Source of the DNA: Bactericera cockerelli
Taxonomy: Eukaryota > Arthropoda > Insecta > Hemiptera > Triozidae
Length of the DNA stretch: 64,000 bases
Reading direction: 5' to 3'
Assembly (NCBI GenBank): GCA_024516035.1
Contig: CM044961.1
Location: 11,653,229-11,717,228, forward strand
Shown here: positions 33,683 through 45,837 of the stretch, piece after piece
How positions within the stretch are numbered: position 1 is the first letter of the stretch
How the letters are laid out: every line of letters begins with the position of its first letter
Notes under the pieces: generated by a model
Database searches by the model: none
Told to the model about the DNA's origin: nothing
Seen by the model: the letters and a program-made list of their open reading frames with translations, nothing else
Position numbers and translations under genes: made by a program

Positions 33683-35258
33683 CAATCTACGTTACGGAGA
33701 ATCGGTTACATCCTAGTTCCAGGTATTAGGTACTAAGTTAATACTTAGAGATACCTTGTATTTTATTTGACTGATGTGGTATATTTTAATTAGTATACGT
33801 CCTATAATTTTATGTGCTAATAATTATATCTTTCAATATATCTAAGGTATAGGTTTATCCTTGCTAGGATTCGTCAGGGTAGCCACTCGTTGGGTTTTTC
33901 CGGATTGATAAACCAGATCAACTCCTTAATATTTTGTACTTGAAGATGATAAATTAGCACCGGTTACTCCTTACGAACATACAAGAAGTCTGACATGTAT
34001 TTAATGAAATATTTTGACAGGCGCTGACTAAATTGAAGGTTATTTTATAGAGAATCGTCTCTTTATTAATGTGGGATTTTTTTCCTTATGATAGTTCAAA
34101 AATCACAAATCGGGTAAGTAGTTGTGTTCTCCGCAATACTTCTGTGGCAGACGGATGCTCAAGACAAGAAAGATATCACAAATAGCATATCCAATTATCC
34201 ACCTTAGTAAATTAATCAATTGTTGAAATTTTCAAACAAGACATGACTGTGTAACTTTGTATACCTATTAGGTACATTAAGAAATTGATTGATATTTATA
34301 GGTATGTAGGTAGGTAGATTTTTGGTTTTTAATTACCAAAAGAATGGGACGTTAAATCTCGTAAAAACTTGAAGTTATAAAATACATGTACTAGAGTGAA
34401 ATCATCATTACCAATGACCCTCTTCTCTACAACTCGGACAGTTTTGCATGCCAAATAGAGAAGATCAGTTTAATCATTTATTTGAAGGTCATGCAATCAT
34501 TTAAAATTTGAGATTCCAAGTGTAACATTAAGACCCGTGGGCGATGTAAGGGTTAACCCAAACCTAAGAATGTATTTCTACTTCTCTAATGTTCCTTCTC
34601 TCCCTGTCTCATTATTTTCGGTGTTTACTACATACTTGCGTAAATTCTACGATGTACGACAATGCCTCCCGTGTAGAGTAGGGTTAGGAAAAATAAATAT
34701 AGGGCCATGCCTCCCTACGCAACTAGTGTACAGCCCTCATTTTTCTCTTTCTCTCTCTATCTTTATCTCTCTCTTCTCGTTTTTTAGTTTTCTAGATATA
34801 TTTTTTTCATTTCAAAAACCCCACCCACCCCTTTCTCTCTTTCGTTTATTTATCTCTCTCCTACCCCCTCTTTAACTTTTTCCTCGTCATGTTAAGCTAC
34901 CTCCAGCTCGGCGAAAGATTAGTAAATAAATTTCGGTGTCACCAGAATAACTTTGATCAACTAAAAAGACCTACTGTGTTTCCAGGGGTTAATTGCTAAC
35001 AATGGGGATTCACCTCACCGAAACTGCAAACCATAATATGTGGGCGGTATGAAATCCACCACAGATAGTACAAAACCACTATGGATCAGTTGATAAATGG
35101 GTATCACACTGACTTGCAATGCAGGAGGTCTGGGTTCAAATCTCAGCAGGGTCGAAGAACTAGCCGCTGGTTAACAGGCGAAAGCGCCTCTATCTCTGAA
35201 AATTTAATTTAAGCTTGATTTTCTTTTTCTTATTTAGGTATAGGTACATAGGTATTTA
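33683..35258. other. Unassigned; pyrimidine-rich tract
   Basis: 34738-34880 is strongly CT-rich on the plus strand (CTCTTTCTCTCTCTATC and similar). It is open for 112 codons in one frame but low in complexity. At about 35100-35160 a degraded tRNA-like word (GGTCTGGGTTCAAATCTC) suggests a SINE remnant. Confidence 0.35.
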
Positions 35259-35412
35259 GGGCACATTATGAAACAGGATTAAATTAAGCTAAGTCAGACA
35301 CGTCCTCAAGTCCGAGTTTTCAACCAATCACAGCGCACTATAGCCCGCATTAAAGAATTGTGTCCACTGCCCGCACTTAGATTAAATCTAATCCTGTTTT
35401 ATAATTCGGCCC
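35259..35412. mobile_element. MITE, GGGC-ended, 154 bp
   Basis: The left end GGGCACATTATGAAACAGGA and the complement of the right end GGGCCGAATTATAAAACAGG are inverted repeats. The interior TTTTCAACCAATCACAGCGC is shared with the copy at 49577. Fragments are also seen at about 25610 and 39910. Confidence 0.8.
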
Positions 35413-36432
35413 TTGGGGCCATTCGATCCAAATTTTTGGGATCTTCATCTGTCACGATGAGGCGCTAGTGTAAATTCTTCATTTTTCACAAAACCCGCCA
35501 GTAAGATTCTCATGTTCTTCAAAATTATTTTTCATGGCCTTTCTATTGCTACATCTTACTATCTATAATTATGTACCGTTAAATCTAATCAGTGCAAAAA
35601 AAGAGGAATAAATACATTTCTTAGACTTGTCCTCGGGAGGTCAATTAAATTCGAAAAAAATGCGAGGAATATTTAAAATTTGCACTATGAAATGCTATTT
35701 TTAAACTGGATCATTACGACGATCATACATGCGAATATCTCATTAATTCTAATAATAAAGTAAATGAACGTAATTATTATAATTAATCAACCTTTGTAAG
35801 AAGAATAATAAACTTTCAATGTTAAGTTTCGTCCACTCTATACTTCAAGAAGTCGATTATTTTACAAAGGAGCTTCAAAAGAACAGTGTATTCTACAGTG
35901 TAGAACAGTGTAGAATACCTATTTTACTAATAAAATACACACGCATTCGAGATTATCTTTACAGGTAAGTAACTACTGTTAATAATTAATATAATGCATC
36001 TTAGGTAGGTACCGACATTATAAATAAATGGTAGTGTAACAACACTAATAACTATACTGATCCCAAGGTAGGTATAATCCTCTTTAAACAGACATATTCT
36101 TCACTAAGATGATAACTAAACGCTAAGCATTCGTTACCTTATCGCGAGCATCATTATATTCAGAGCTTAATTTCTTTCGCACAATTAACTGCTGGTTAAT
36201 GGCTGTCATTAGTTGTGATTATGATAATCGGCTCAGTAGTTATCCATTATCAAAGCTCAGAGGTTACCTGCTCGATATTGGAAGTGGCTCTCAACATGGA
36301 TTATAGCAATTTGTACCTAAGTAATATAAGGTATGAAAGTAAATTAAATAGTACCTACTTCATTTTTAGGTATTCCTAGGATCTTTGCGATGTCCCTAGA
36401 GTGCTCAGGAAGCTCTAGGGACGATGTTTCAG
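35413..36432. other. Unassigned intergenic DNA with a short hairpin
   Basis: GTCCCTAGAG (36392-36401) and CTCTAGGGAC (36413-36422) form a 10-bp stem with an 11-base loop immediately 5' of a SINE-A. No gene was seen. Confidence 0.4.
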
Positions 36433-36722
36433 AGCGCGCGATTAGCTCAGTGACTAAGCACACGCTTGCCATGCGGAAGGCCCCGTGTTCGAACCCCCGC
36501 GCAGACAAAAAATGTATTATAATTTGGTCAATTGTTTGTAAGGAATACTTCTGGTGTGCTCGTGTGACCAACACTAAATGGTAATTATGTGTCACTTTAT
36601 CGCCCATCAGAGGGGAGCATACTACGGATGGGCAAGCTTCAAATCAGACCACAACGTTTTCAGTAGCTCCTATTTCTGTACGAAATAAAAAAGGTGTGAA
36701 ACACTCATCTTCGAAAAAAAAA
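36433..36722 (+). repeat. SINE-A copy, full head
   Basis: The head is GCGCGCGATTAGCTCAGTGA, TTGCCATGCGGAAGGCCCC and GTTCGAACCCCCGCGCAGAC. The body lacks scattered single bases relative to other copies (for example GTGTGACCAACACTAAATGG). Confidence 0.88.
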
Positions 36723-37150
36723 AATGGTAACTTCTGGTCCATCTGAGGAGAGCATACTACGGCATGGACAATTGGACAGCTATGACACAGACACAAGCAT
36801 TACAGTAGCTCCTGTTCCATGGCTACGAAATAAAATAAGGCTGTGAAAAACTCATCTTCAAAACAAAAAAATGTGTACTTTGGTCATCAGAGGGGAGGCA
36901 TAATACGGCATGGACATTGGACAGCTATAACACAGCCACAAGCATCTACAGTAGCTCTGTTCATGGCTACGAAATAAAATAGGCTGTGAAAAATCATTTC
37001 AAAACAAAAAAATGTGTACTTCTGGTCCATCAGAGGAGAGGCATACTACGGATGGACAATTGGACAAGCTAAACACAGACCACAAGCATCTACAGTAGCT
37101 CCTGTTCATGGCTACGAAATAAAATAAGGCTGTGAAACTCATTTAAAAAA
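36723..37150. repeat. Three extra tandem units of the SINE-A 3' half
   Basis: Units of about 145 bp start near 36723, 36869 and 37011. Each holds GCATACTACGGCATGGACA or a variant, CAGTAGCTC and CATGGCTACGAAATAAAATA. They differ mainly by missing single bases. Confidence 0.85.
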
Positions 37151-37913
37151 AAAAACAAAAAAAAAAAAAAACAAACAACAATCAAAAAAATTCTAGACGA
37201 TGCAAAAAAAATAAAGTGGGAAGTACGGCGTTCGTCAAGTTAAGAAGCGCTGCGCGCAGAAAATTTATGCAGAGTGACCTACACCGAGCAGAGTGGTGGA
37301 AGAAAATTAAAAGGTAGCATTTCTCTGTGCCGATTTATCTCTAATATTTCATCTTAACGAATTCAATTTCATTTGGTTCGCGGGTCGCGAAAAAGACACT
37401 TGACTGTTACCCTTGATCTGTTTTCAACTATCTCTCACTCACTTTACTATCTCTCTCTTTCTCTGCTACATATTAGGTACTTTATACATATAAATTATAC
37501 GAGTAGATACATAGTTCGGTAGTTTTGGTACCTATCGGTAATAACTACCTCAGCTAGTATGGTGGTTAGCAGTGCCGAGGAAGTAACTTGAAATCGAAGG
37601 ATATCAATTTATCCAAAGCTCAACGAACTCACCTGACATCGGCCTTTGAGGAACAAATCACAATTTGGTTACCAGAATCACTTTCATGTGAAGACTTCAA
37701 AAATTTTGTTGTTAACGTTTTTGACGATGCAACGTTCTTCATCTTTTTGTTTATTTTTGAAAAAAACGGTTGAAAATTTTGCCCAATAGTGGAATGACAA
37801 ACGACCTTTGCACAAAGTGCAGTAATCACAATGAATTCGCCGCGGCGCGTCGGTTGGTTTGGCAAAGTTGAACTCAAGTGTGCTCCTCCTCATGAAATAC
37901 TACCCTAGTTCAT
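37151..37913. other. Unassigned intergenic DNA
   Basis: No gene accepted. A frame open at 37588-37773 (plus) lacks motifs and splice context. Confidence 0.3.
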
Positions 37914-37968
37914 CGACCTCAGTAGCTTGATCGATAAGGCGGCGGACTTGTAACCGGAGGTTTAAGGT
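37914..37968 (+). repeat. Truncated SINE-B head
   Basis: CGACCTCAGTAGCTTGATCG and AAGGCGGCGGACTTGTAACC are present, but the sequence departs from the family after the GGAGG word. Confidence 0.8.
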
Positions 37969-38063
37969 CTTTAGCGGGTTGAGCCGCCAGGGATGGTGCC
38001 ACAGAAGGCGAAACAATACACCCCGAGCCCTGACTTCAACATAATTATCAAACATACCTTGCT

Positions 38064-38250
38064 AATCAGTATAAACAGAAAAGTGAGAAGTTGTACTAGA
38101 TGTACATGAATATCAGAACATACCTGGACAGCTGTTTCGAGTTTATTTGCTCTCATCAGCAGGTAATATTTCTGAATATTAATGACATCAACTAACTCTC
38201 TATTTTAATCAGTATAAACAGAAAAGTGAGAAGTTGTACTAGATGTACAT
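38064..38250. repeat. 45-bp direct repeat, 143 bp apart
   Basis: AATCAGTATAAACAGAAAAG followed by TGAGAAGTTGTACTAGATGT occurs at 38064 and again at 38207. The segment between them has no recognised content. Confidence 0.85.
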
Positions 38251-38601
38251 GAAATCAAAAAGATATTCTTCCTCATAAAAAAGTTCCGCGGTATTTACCT
38301 CCGCCACTGGTGAGTAAAGTGGTCTGGGTGAACACCACGGTCCCTAGCGAGGCCTTCACCTATGGTCCACAGACGCGATACCTGACTTGGACCAGTGCCC
38401 TGGCCCGTAGGAATATGTCACCGTGCTCCGCGGTGCTACAGAAGAGTGACCTTAGTGCGGGCGGTGTGTGGGTACTGCAACGGGGGTGCTCAAACTTTTA
38501 GGGCGGAATTAATAGACCTAATCGAGATCACAAGTTTAGACTTAAGTATTAGCTTCCACATTCAAAACGCTACGCAAAATCTAGACCTAGCTCCACAGTG
38601 G
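38251..38601. other. Unassigned, GC-richer
   Basis: 38305-38505 is GC-richer and open in two plus-strand frames, but no domain was recognised. Confidence 0.3.
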
Positions 38602-38783
38602 TACATTTGAACCTGAATATAATAGAACCCAGGGGACAGAGAAAAAATCTATTATAAAGAGGTTCTAATATAGTCAGTTCTCTATTACACATAAACAGGT
38701 GACACAGGGACCTGAGATTTTCTCTATTATAAAGAGTATTCTATTATATTAGCCGAGTCCATTATATTCAGGTTTGACTGTAC
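38602..38783. mobile_element. Tc1/pogo-like MITE, 182 bp
   Basis: The left end TACATTTGAACCTGAATATA and the complement of the right end TACAGTCAAACCTGAATATA are near-identical, continuing into ATAATGGACTC or a variant. ACAGTCAAACCT-type termini are common in Tc1/mariner-pogo elements. Internal CTATTATAAAGAG words are repeated. Confidence 0.78.
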
Positions 38784-38844
38784 TACAAACGTCTATTAAT
38801 TTCGCCTAAGTTTTCCAAAATCAGGAACTAATAATGTTATCAAG

Positions 38845-38974
38845 TTATCATATTTGTGTTTATCACATACGTGATGTGACTTGTCCTACTATGTTCTGCA
38901 TTTGCCAGGACTCGAACCCTGACCTGCCAAATTATAAGTTCGCCGCCTTATCAATCAGCTACTTTGGTTGGTTA
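38845..38974 (-). repeat. SINE-B copy, minus orientation
   Basis: On the minus strand it contains GATAAGGCGGCGAACTTATA, GGTCAGGGTTCGAGTCCTGG and GTGATAAACACAAATATGAT. Confidence 0.82.
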
Positions 38975-40010
38975 TCTTATATTATAAAATGATTCGTTTG
39001 TGTGTGTGTGTATGTTTATTTATTTATAACTCGGAACCGCAAGTCGGACTGAGCTGAAATTTCGTATGGTTACCAATAACTGGCTCAGAACGGTTATGCG
39101 CTAAGTCAAAATGTCCATTTTCCAAAAGTTGAGCTTTTCAACGAGCTTTTTTCAAATATGTACTAGCATATCTGAGCATATCTCGCAAAGTTCAAGTCCG
39201 ATTGATTCCGATATTACAAAAAACTACGCTACCTCGGTTTGGCGAGCAAAACCCTCGATTTACTCCACTAGCGCTAATTTGACGAATCCTTTTGCAACTA
39301 ACGTTTCCCATTCCCGGTTTCGTGTTTTTCAAGATTCGTAGAACCGACCACGAGTGAATATGAGTTTTGTAAACAAAAAGGTTTCGCAAAAAGTGTTCTT
39401 TTTGTTGGTAAGCCCGTCATAAGTTTATTAGAACTCTAAACATGTTTACTGTAATGCCAATCGACAGTCGACATTAAACTTTACAAACCCCTAGATTTTG
39501 ACTGTCCAAATGTATAGTCAAACATTTGCACTTATATGTAGGTACATGAGGCGATATGGTCTCTTTGATCTCAATAAATCGATAAAACCAAATTGAACCC
39601 ATTAAGAGAAATTGTTCAAATTAAAACCATTAGAGAAATGGTCAGAGCCAAATCACGGTAGTTACATATTTCATTGATTTGATTAAGGTTATAGGCCCGT
39701 CAAGATATGACCAAGCAGTTGAAAGCGAAGTTGAACGTCATGGTAAAAAAAAATAGGTTATAGGTGTAATTACCCTTCCCTGGTTAAAGGTTGGAGTTGA
39801 TTATTAGTTTGGGTGAGTGAGTTTTATATTTTGACAAGGGCAGTGAGTTCATTTCGCGTTTTTAAGACATGGTAAATTTACTTACCTCCCGTTGAAGAAA
39901 TTTGTTCTAAGAGCCGGATTAAAACTAAAAATAAGCCAGACTGACCCTCAAGTCGGAGTTTCAACCAATCCACAATTTTTGATTTTCAGTCGTCAAAACC
40001 AAAATTATTG
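38975..40010. other. Unassigned intergenic DNA
   Basis: A short TG repeat lies at about 39000-39012. A fragment at 39905-39975 (CTCAAGTCGGAGTTTCAACC) resembles the 35259 element. No gene was accepted. Confidence 0.35.
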
Positions 40011-40201
40011 ACGAAATTTGTAACGAAATTATGTAACGTATTATGTAACGATATTATGTAACGATATTATGTAACAATTATGTAACGATTTATGTAACAT
40101 ATTATGTACGATTTATGTAACGATATTACTTAAGAAATTCATTAAATATTATGTAAGATATTATGTAACGATTTATTAAGATATTAGTAACGATTTGAAC
40201 G
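40011..40201. repeat. 13-bp degenerate tandem array
   Basis: Units of CGATATTATGTAA or close variants repeat about 14 times. Many units lack one to three bases (CGATTTATGTAA, ACAATTATGTAA). Confidence 0.85.
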
Positions 40202-41312
40202 AATTGAACGAATATGTAAGAAATGTATGTGACATTATTCGAAATATTAATTATAAAATGAAAGGGCAGATCATGCAAGCGTTTTTCTTCCTCCTGTTTT
40301 TCTCCTTCAAAATCGGCTGCTAGCGGGGTTGTCCTCATACAGCTAGCATATTTTTGCTGTATTTATTATTAATCCTTTAAGTTCTACCAATTTACAAGAT
40401 GAATTTTTTTTACTGATTCGAATTTAGCTTTCTTTGAGGCCTCAAGAAATTCACTGTTACAGCTAAATAGTAATCTTGATTATGAATGGATGAGTTTTTT
40501 TGGCTTTATAATTTCCGTTATGCATTAATATAATTTGTACTTAATTAATGAGGGGATAAATTTAAAACCATGTCACTCAGGTAGAAAAAAATTGTGCTGA
40601 AAGTTTGGACCTGCCAGGGATCGAACCATACCTTGGGGTCAAGAAAAAGAGGTGTTTTATCTCTTACCTCGGAGGACAACAAAGTTCCCCATAGGTGCAA
40701 AGATAGTGTGTAAGGTTATTTCGTTTAATTTTATTAATGGGGACATGACTTAAACTCTCCCTAGAGGTACCTTCATTAGGTGTATATGTAGTATATGTAC
40801 TATGTATGTATTATGTATTTACCTGCAATGTGCGAGATACCTGGAATCATGAACATATAATTATGTGCAATTATTATTAATATTACCTATCAATAATTGT
40901 AGAATAATTCTTGGTAAAAGAAATTTTATCTTTATTAATTTATAGATATCCATCATATCCCCAAGGCTTCGAATTTCTTATTTAGGTACCTAGCTGTTCT
41001 TTCTAGGTATTTACTTATTGTTATCAATAATGTTGAAAGTTTCCAGCGAATTGTTCGTGGTAGCAGGTTTGAGGATTACCAGAAAAAAAGGTTAAGTAAC
41101 ACCCGCCTCTATTGACCTCTCAGAGGTCCGAGATAGTATTGCAGAGACGTCTTGCAAAAAACCACTTTCCTCTAAAGCGTCAAAATGACCAATATTTCAA
41201 TTTCTTTCAGCTGAGCAAAACATCACTAAAAAAAATATCATAATATTATTAAATCTGTTTAAATCACTTTCGATGGCTGTATGGAATGGCCTTGCCAGCC
41301 AATGCCAAAAAA
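40202..41312. other. Unassigned intergenic DNA
   Basis: At 40600-40640 a word GACCTGCCAGGGATCGAACC looks like an inverted tRNA box B, so a decayed SINE is possible. No gene was seen. Confidence 0.35.
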
Positions 41313-41433
41313 AATCACTTTCGTGATGTCACAACCACCAAAATCTCGCTGCTAAATGTTTACCGAACTTGGGACTCAAACCACCAAGGAACCGACCTCC
41401 AGTTATAAGTCCGCGCCTTATCCAATCAAGCTA
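41313..41433 (-). repeat. SINE-B copy, minus orientation
   Basis: It contains CACTTTCGTGATGTCACAAC, TTGGGACTCAAACCACCAAG and AAGTCCGCGCCTTATCCAAT, the complement of the family head and body. Confidence 0.8.
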
Positions 41434-41437
41434 CAAA

Positions 41438-41637
41438 GATTATTATTATTTTTATGAAACTCTTTATTAGAAGAACATACCTACTATAATATACAAACAA
41501 ATAATGGTAAAAATTGAAATACAAAGTTGACAAAATTTAAATAAACAGGAAAAAAAATAAACAAAATATAACATATACATTATGTGCCTAACTAAAGGGC
41601 GGGGTTATTGCCTATGGCAATCTCTTCCACCCAACCC
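41438..41637 (-). repeat. G-type retroelement 3' end, minus orientation
   Basis: On the minus strand it reads GGGTTGGGTGGAAGAGATTG, GCCATAGGCAATAACCCCGC and CCCTTTAGTTAGGCACATAA. It ends in AATAAAGAG and an (AAT)n tail at 41438-41450. Confidence 0.82.
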
Positions 41638-42731
41638 TTGTGATCGGTACAACACATCACTAGTCTAGTCAGTTTCCCCAGGATCTTTCATCCGGCCTGC
41701 AAGACTCATTGGCGCACATCCGCTAAAATGTCAAAACCCTTTTTCTGCAATGAAATTCCAGAAAGCCACCACATACTCGCTGTCACAGCACAACTCTCAC
41801 CTTGACCCAGTTCTGATTAAGAGAACTCGGTAGCGTGCACCACCCACTACTGCATGGGGTTCACTGTGGTGCTATTATGATCCGAATTACTCTCCCATCG
41901 GAAAGTAGAGAAGGGGAGCTAGGTGGATGGCGGTGACTGTGATTTTACGAAAACGATTCTTATGTCTACTGTTATTGTTTAGTGCTTGACGTTTATTTAA
42001 CATTTCTAGTCTAAGACTAGTTCCTTCGAACGGGTGTTTTACCCTCCATTCGCTGCAAACTCACAATCCAGCTACACAATCAAACTCTCCAGTCTAGTTT
42101 GGGCTGGAAATAGTCAAGAGAAGAGATTGAATTTGAATGGTCATCACTCATACATTGATGAATCTTTGTTGGTTTCAAGACCTTTACTATTACTCTACTT
42201 AGACTAAGTACCATTATTCCTGTTGTTCCCCACGTAAACAATGTGCTGGCACCACTCGGACTGACAAGCAAATCCAAAGCAAACTGTCTTCCAACAATAC
42301 AGGACTGTGCTATTTGAATTTTCTAAGAGCTTAACGCCACATAATGGTAATGGTAGTAAATTCCTACACAATAGAAGTGAATAGTCACATACATACATAG
42401 AAAACATACCTTATAGACGGATCTTAAGAGTTTAGAATTTAGACTAAACCAGGGTCAGAGTTGACGGCTATTGTTCTGGCTCTGACAATGATTGACTCTT
42501 TTTGGGGATCGGAACTGTACTCTGATTTGCATAGCCTCAACATCCATCAAGTGCAGTGCTGTGGATTTATATTAATGGGTTGTTGTTATGCCGTGTTGTA
42601 AACATACAGGGTGGCAAAAAGTCTCACCATACCCCTTGTATATCTTGAGAACCACTCAAGATATCGACAAGGGGTAAAATACGGGTTCCTTCATTTTTTT
42701 AAAGAGAAGATGAGTGTTTCACATCCTTTTT
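41638..42731. other. Unassigned; part of a TIR element and a SINE-A tip
   Basis: A CAGGGTGGCAAAAAGTCTCA terminus starts at 42608; I could not find its partner. 42705-42731 (AGATGAGTGTTTCACATCC) is the complement of the SINE-A 3' end. No gene was seen. Confidence 0.4.
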
Positions 42732-43155
42732 ACTTTCCTTATCCTATAGAAAGGAAGTAATGGAATTGCCCAATATTTTCGATAGTTACTTTTCAGGGCC
42801 AAAACACGTTTTAGGGTCACCACGCTTAATCCAAAGTTTAAATTTACATATTTGGTGGCGTTTGTCGGGTCTGGCTAAAGAATAAGAGATATGAAATTTT
42901 TATGAGAACAAGTTTTTTTGTGATAAAAAATAATAGGGGTCTATTCTGATCATTTTTTTGATATCTTGAACTTTCGTTGGGGGGGACCGGATTTGACTAA
43001 CTTTTTTATTATTCACTAGATGGGGTTGTGGGCATGTGAATATCAACCAATGATTTTGATTGCTAATGAAGACTTTGACATTGTTTCTTTAGCTAATTGT
43101 TACCGTTGAGTCGCCAGTGGTGGAATTTGACTTCTTTTCGAGTGATAAGGAAAGT
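42732..43155. mobile_element. ACTTTCCTTATC-ended element nested in SINE-A
   Basis: The left end ACTTTCCTTATC and right end GATAAGGAAAGT are perfect 12-bp inverted repeats, with more similarity inward (GAAAGGAAGT versus GAAAAGAAGT). The element separates two parts of a minus-strand SINE-A. The interior words GGGGTCTATTCTGATCA and ATATCTTGAACTTT recur inverted at 59380-59430. Confidence 0.65.
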
Positions 43156-43182
43156 CGTAAGGTGTCACACCAGATTTTTATT

Positions 43183-43432
43183 CGTAGCTGGATATGTAGA
43201 CGTTGGGTCTGTGTTGTAGCTTGCCCATCCCGTAGTATGTCTCCTCTCTGATGGACGAGAAGTGACACAATACTTCCCATTTAGGTGGTGGGTTCAACAC
43301 GAGCGCACCGTAAGGTATCCATTACAAACAACTGTAACCAAATTAAGTATAAAATTTTTTGTCGGCACGGGATTTCGAACCCGAGACATTCGCATGAAAA
43401 CGAGTGCTTACCACTGAGCTAATCGCGCGCTT
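43183..43432 (-). repeat. SINE-A copy, minus orientation
   Basis: It contains GTAGCTTGCCCATCCCGTAG, CACAATACTTCCCATTTAGG, CGAGCGCACCGTAAGGTATC and GAGCTAATCGCGCG, the complement of the head. Confidence 0.85.
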
Positions 43433-44597
43433 TTTTTTGGAGGATTGATTTGGAGCCCAAAAATTTCAAGTGCGGCTGGCCATATTGGCTGGCGACCACA
43501 ATCAGCTTAAGAATCTTAAATGGAATGACCCATCTATCCACAACTTGGTGCCATATGGAACTAGCCCTTTAAGACAGAGTATTAGAAAATGTACATTTTT
43601 TTTCATCTTCTTCTTTCCTTATTTCTGGTTTCTATGGTCGTCTTTGGTAGTCTGGCTCCAATGAACAAACCTATGACTTCAAATGTATCCACAGAAATAG
43701 CATATTCTATAAATACTGTATTCCTGCCCTACTAGGGCTGGATGAGATCATTGGAGAGGTTCGTGCAGCGAAATGGTGAGTCTCCTGTCATGATATAGAA
43801 GTTAGAGACAAATAAATAGATTTCTAGTTCAAAAAGATGTCCATGAAAAATGAGACAGTGATTGATAAACATTTATTTGTATTAATAATGACAGTAACAA
43901 AATCTAGATATAAATAACACAAAAAAAAAACACACTTCCAGGGGTATCAGAACACATTCAGAGAATTTTTTCTGTGGGGTCAGTTGAAAATTCCCATATT
44001 TTTAAATAGGAATTAAGAGGTATACAATATTGAGAGAAAATCTAGGGAAAAATAAATAAGATTCATAAATAAATCTAATATTTATGAATACTAATACAAT
44101 ACTTTCCTTATTATAGGATAAAGAAAGTAAAAAAAAAAACTAAGAGAGAAAAACTGGAGAAAAGAGGACTCGCTAAATAGAAAGATATGGAAGGAAAGGA
44201 TTCATGGAACAAAATGCCGACCCCAAGTAGGTTTGGGAAAATAAGTAAAAGAAGAAGATGAATCCTGTGGATTTTATTTAATCATTTTCATTTAACAAAC
44301 AGATTTTTTTCTAGTATTAGTCACAAGAATCTTTTTAAAATCCTAAAAAGGGGACTTACTTTTTTCAAGTGTGTTTTGGTATACCCTGAAGAACAATTGA
44401 TTTACTTAAAATAATACTATGTACATTCGTATCATTTATAGGTCGGTATTTAGCCAAGAAAAAAACAAAAAAACTATAATTTTAAAAATAAAAACTATTT
44501 TTTACAGTATCACAAGAGTAGATGAATATAAAATGTAGTGAGTTTTCCCCTATGCAGAGAATCCAGTGTATAATATGCAATGTGGACCTCGACATTT
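43433..44597. other. Unassigned intergenic DNA
   Basis: No gene. At 44102-44132 a palindromic ACTTTCCTTATTATAGGATA / AAAGAAAGT word resembles fused ends of the 42732 element. Confidence 0.35.
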
Positions 44598-44799
44598 TTT
44601 CCTCAGTGGTGAAGGCGACTCTGGGAACCCAGAGATTTCAGAGATCGTGGGTTCGAAACCCAGTAGGGACATGGCAAATTATCCTCCCATTTGGGATTTT
44701 TACCACATAATAATTAATGTCTTGGGCTTACTGCTGGAATAACGGGACTTTAATAGTTCTAATAGGGCAGTATAAATAGGGCGATATTATTATTATTTA
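44598..44799 (+). repeat. SINE-D copy
   Basis: The degraded head is followed by GTGGGTTCGAAACCCAGTAG, CTCCCATTTGGGATTTTTAC, GTCTTGGGCTTACTGCTGG and GGGCGATATTATTATTAT. A pure T run lies at 44819-44845. Confidence 0.85.
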
Positions 44800-44931
44800 A
44801 CCATTTTATTATTCTGCCATTTTTTTTTTTTTTTTTTTTTTTTTTAAGTGAGTTTTTGAAGTTTTTTTGAAGTGAGCTATTGAATTAATAATGTGTTTTT
44901 ACTGCTGATTTCTATGGATACACATATACTT

Positions 44932-45164
44932 AGCCAGTCTCCGTGGTGTAACGCTTATGACTCCTGTACGTAGTACACAGAACTCGAATTCGATTCCCGG
45001 TTGAGGGCAGAATTTTCTGACAAACAAATGTGTTCCTTCCGAACACGTGAGGCTAACTAGAATTTGCTGGTCCTACCAAGGCTAGGTAAGGTTAATGTAG
45101 CTAGTACGATTCCCAGCGAATGGAGGATAAAACCCCCGTCCTGATAATCTCAAATCAGAAGTAC
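44932..45164 (+). repeat. SINE-F copy
   Basis: The head is AGCCAGTCTCCGTGGTGTAA with box B TTCGATTCCCGGTTGAG. The body is AGGCTAGGTAAGGTTAATGT and AATGGAGGATAAAACCCCCG. Confidence 0.85.
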
Positions 45165-45837
45165 TTGCATAATACATTATACTTATTAGGTTATAGTTCA
45201 ATGGGAGTAGCATCGTAACAATATAATAAAAAAAACGCCAAACATTTCAACAGATTGTTCCTTCCATAAATAATGCTGAATTACTATTTTGCAGAAAATC
45301 TGTTAGCAAATACAGCATTATGTTTTGAATCCAGAGGAATGAACGGTTATTATTCAACTAAAAATTAATATGGAATGAAAAATGAGCAAAAAGTCAGCTA
45401 ATAGCATCCTATTACTCCAGGTTAATTGTTTTTGGTACGCAGCTTTGGTAGATTTGAAAAAAGAAAAAAAAATTGAATTTCATACTTTTTCTTTATGAAT
45501 TTGATAAGAGTCAGAGTTTAACAAGTTTCCAAGAGCAGCAATGCGGTAAAATGATATTTCAAATTTAATTTTAAAATATCACTTTACTTGTCAGTTAAGG
45601 TTTCCTAAATTTTGACTTGTTTCCTTTTGCCATATTAATTGAAACCAACAATTTTCTAAAAGTCTTTGAATTGCAGTCTGCGTTTGGTACTTACTACTTT
45701 TTGATTTTGGGAGAGCTCAAGTTGATCAGTTAATCTCACACTGGAGTTTTCTTCAGTATATTCTAGGTTTCCCTGTATCTACCGATACAAGCTCTAGCAA
45801 ACAGCTTCCACCAGGCGTAGAACCACAGGAATGAGTG
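45165..45837. other. 3' flank of the TXNDC11-like gene
   Basis: Downstream of the TXNDC11-like stop on the minus strand, so it probably includes its 3' UTR. I see no canonical AATAAA close to the stop codon and no other feature. Confidence 0.35.

Noticed and set aside
34537..34875. 112-codon plus-strand frame
   Set aside because: It runs through a CT microsatellite. The Ser/Leu/Phe-rich translation is what low-complexity pyrimidine DNA gives.
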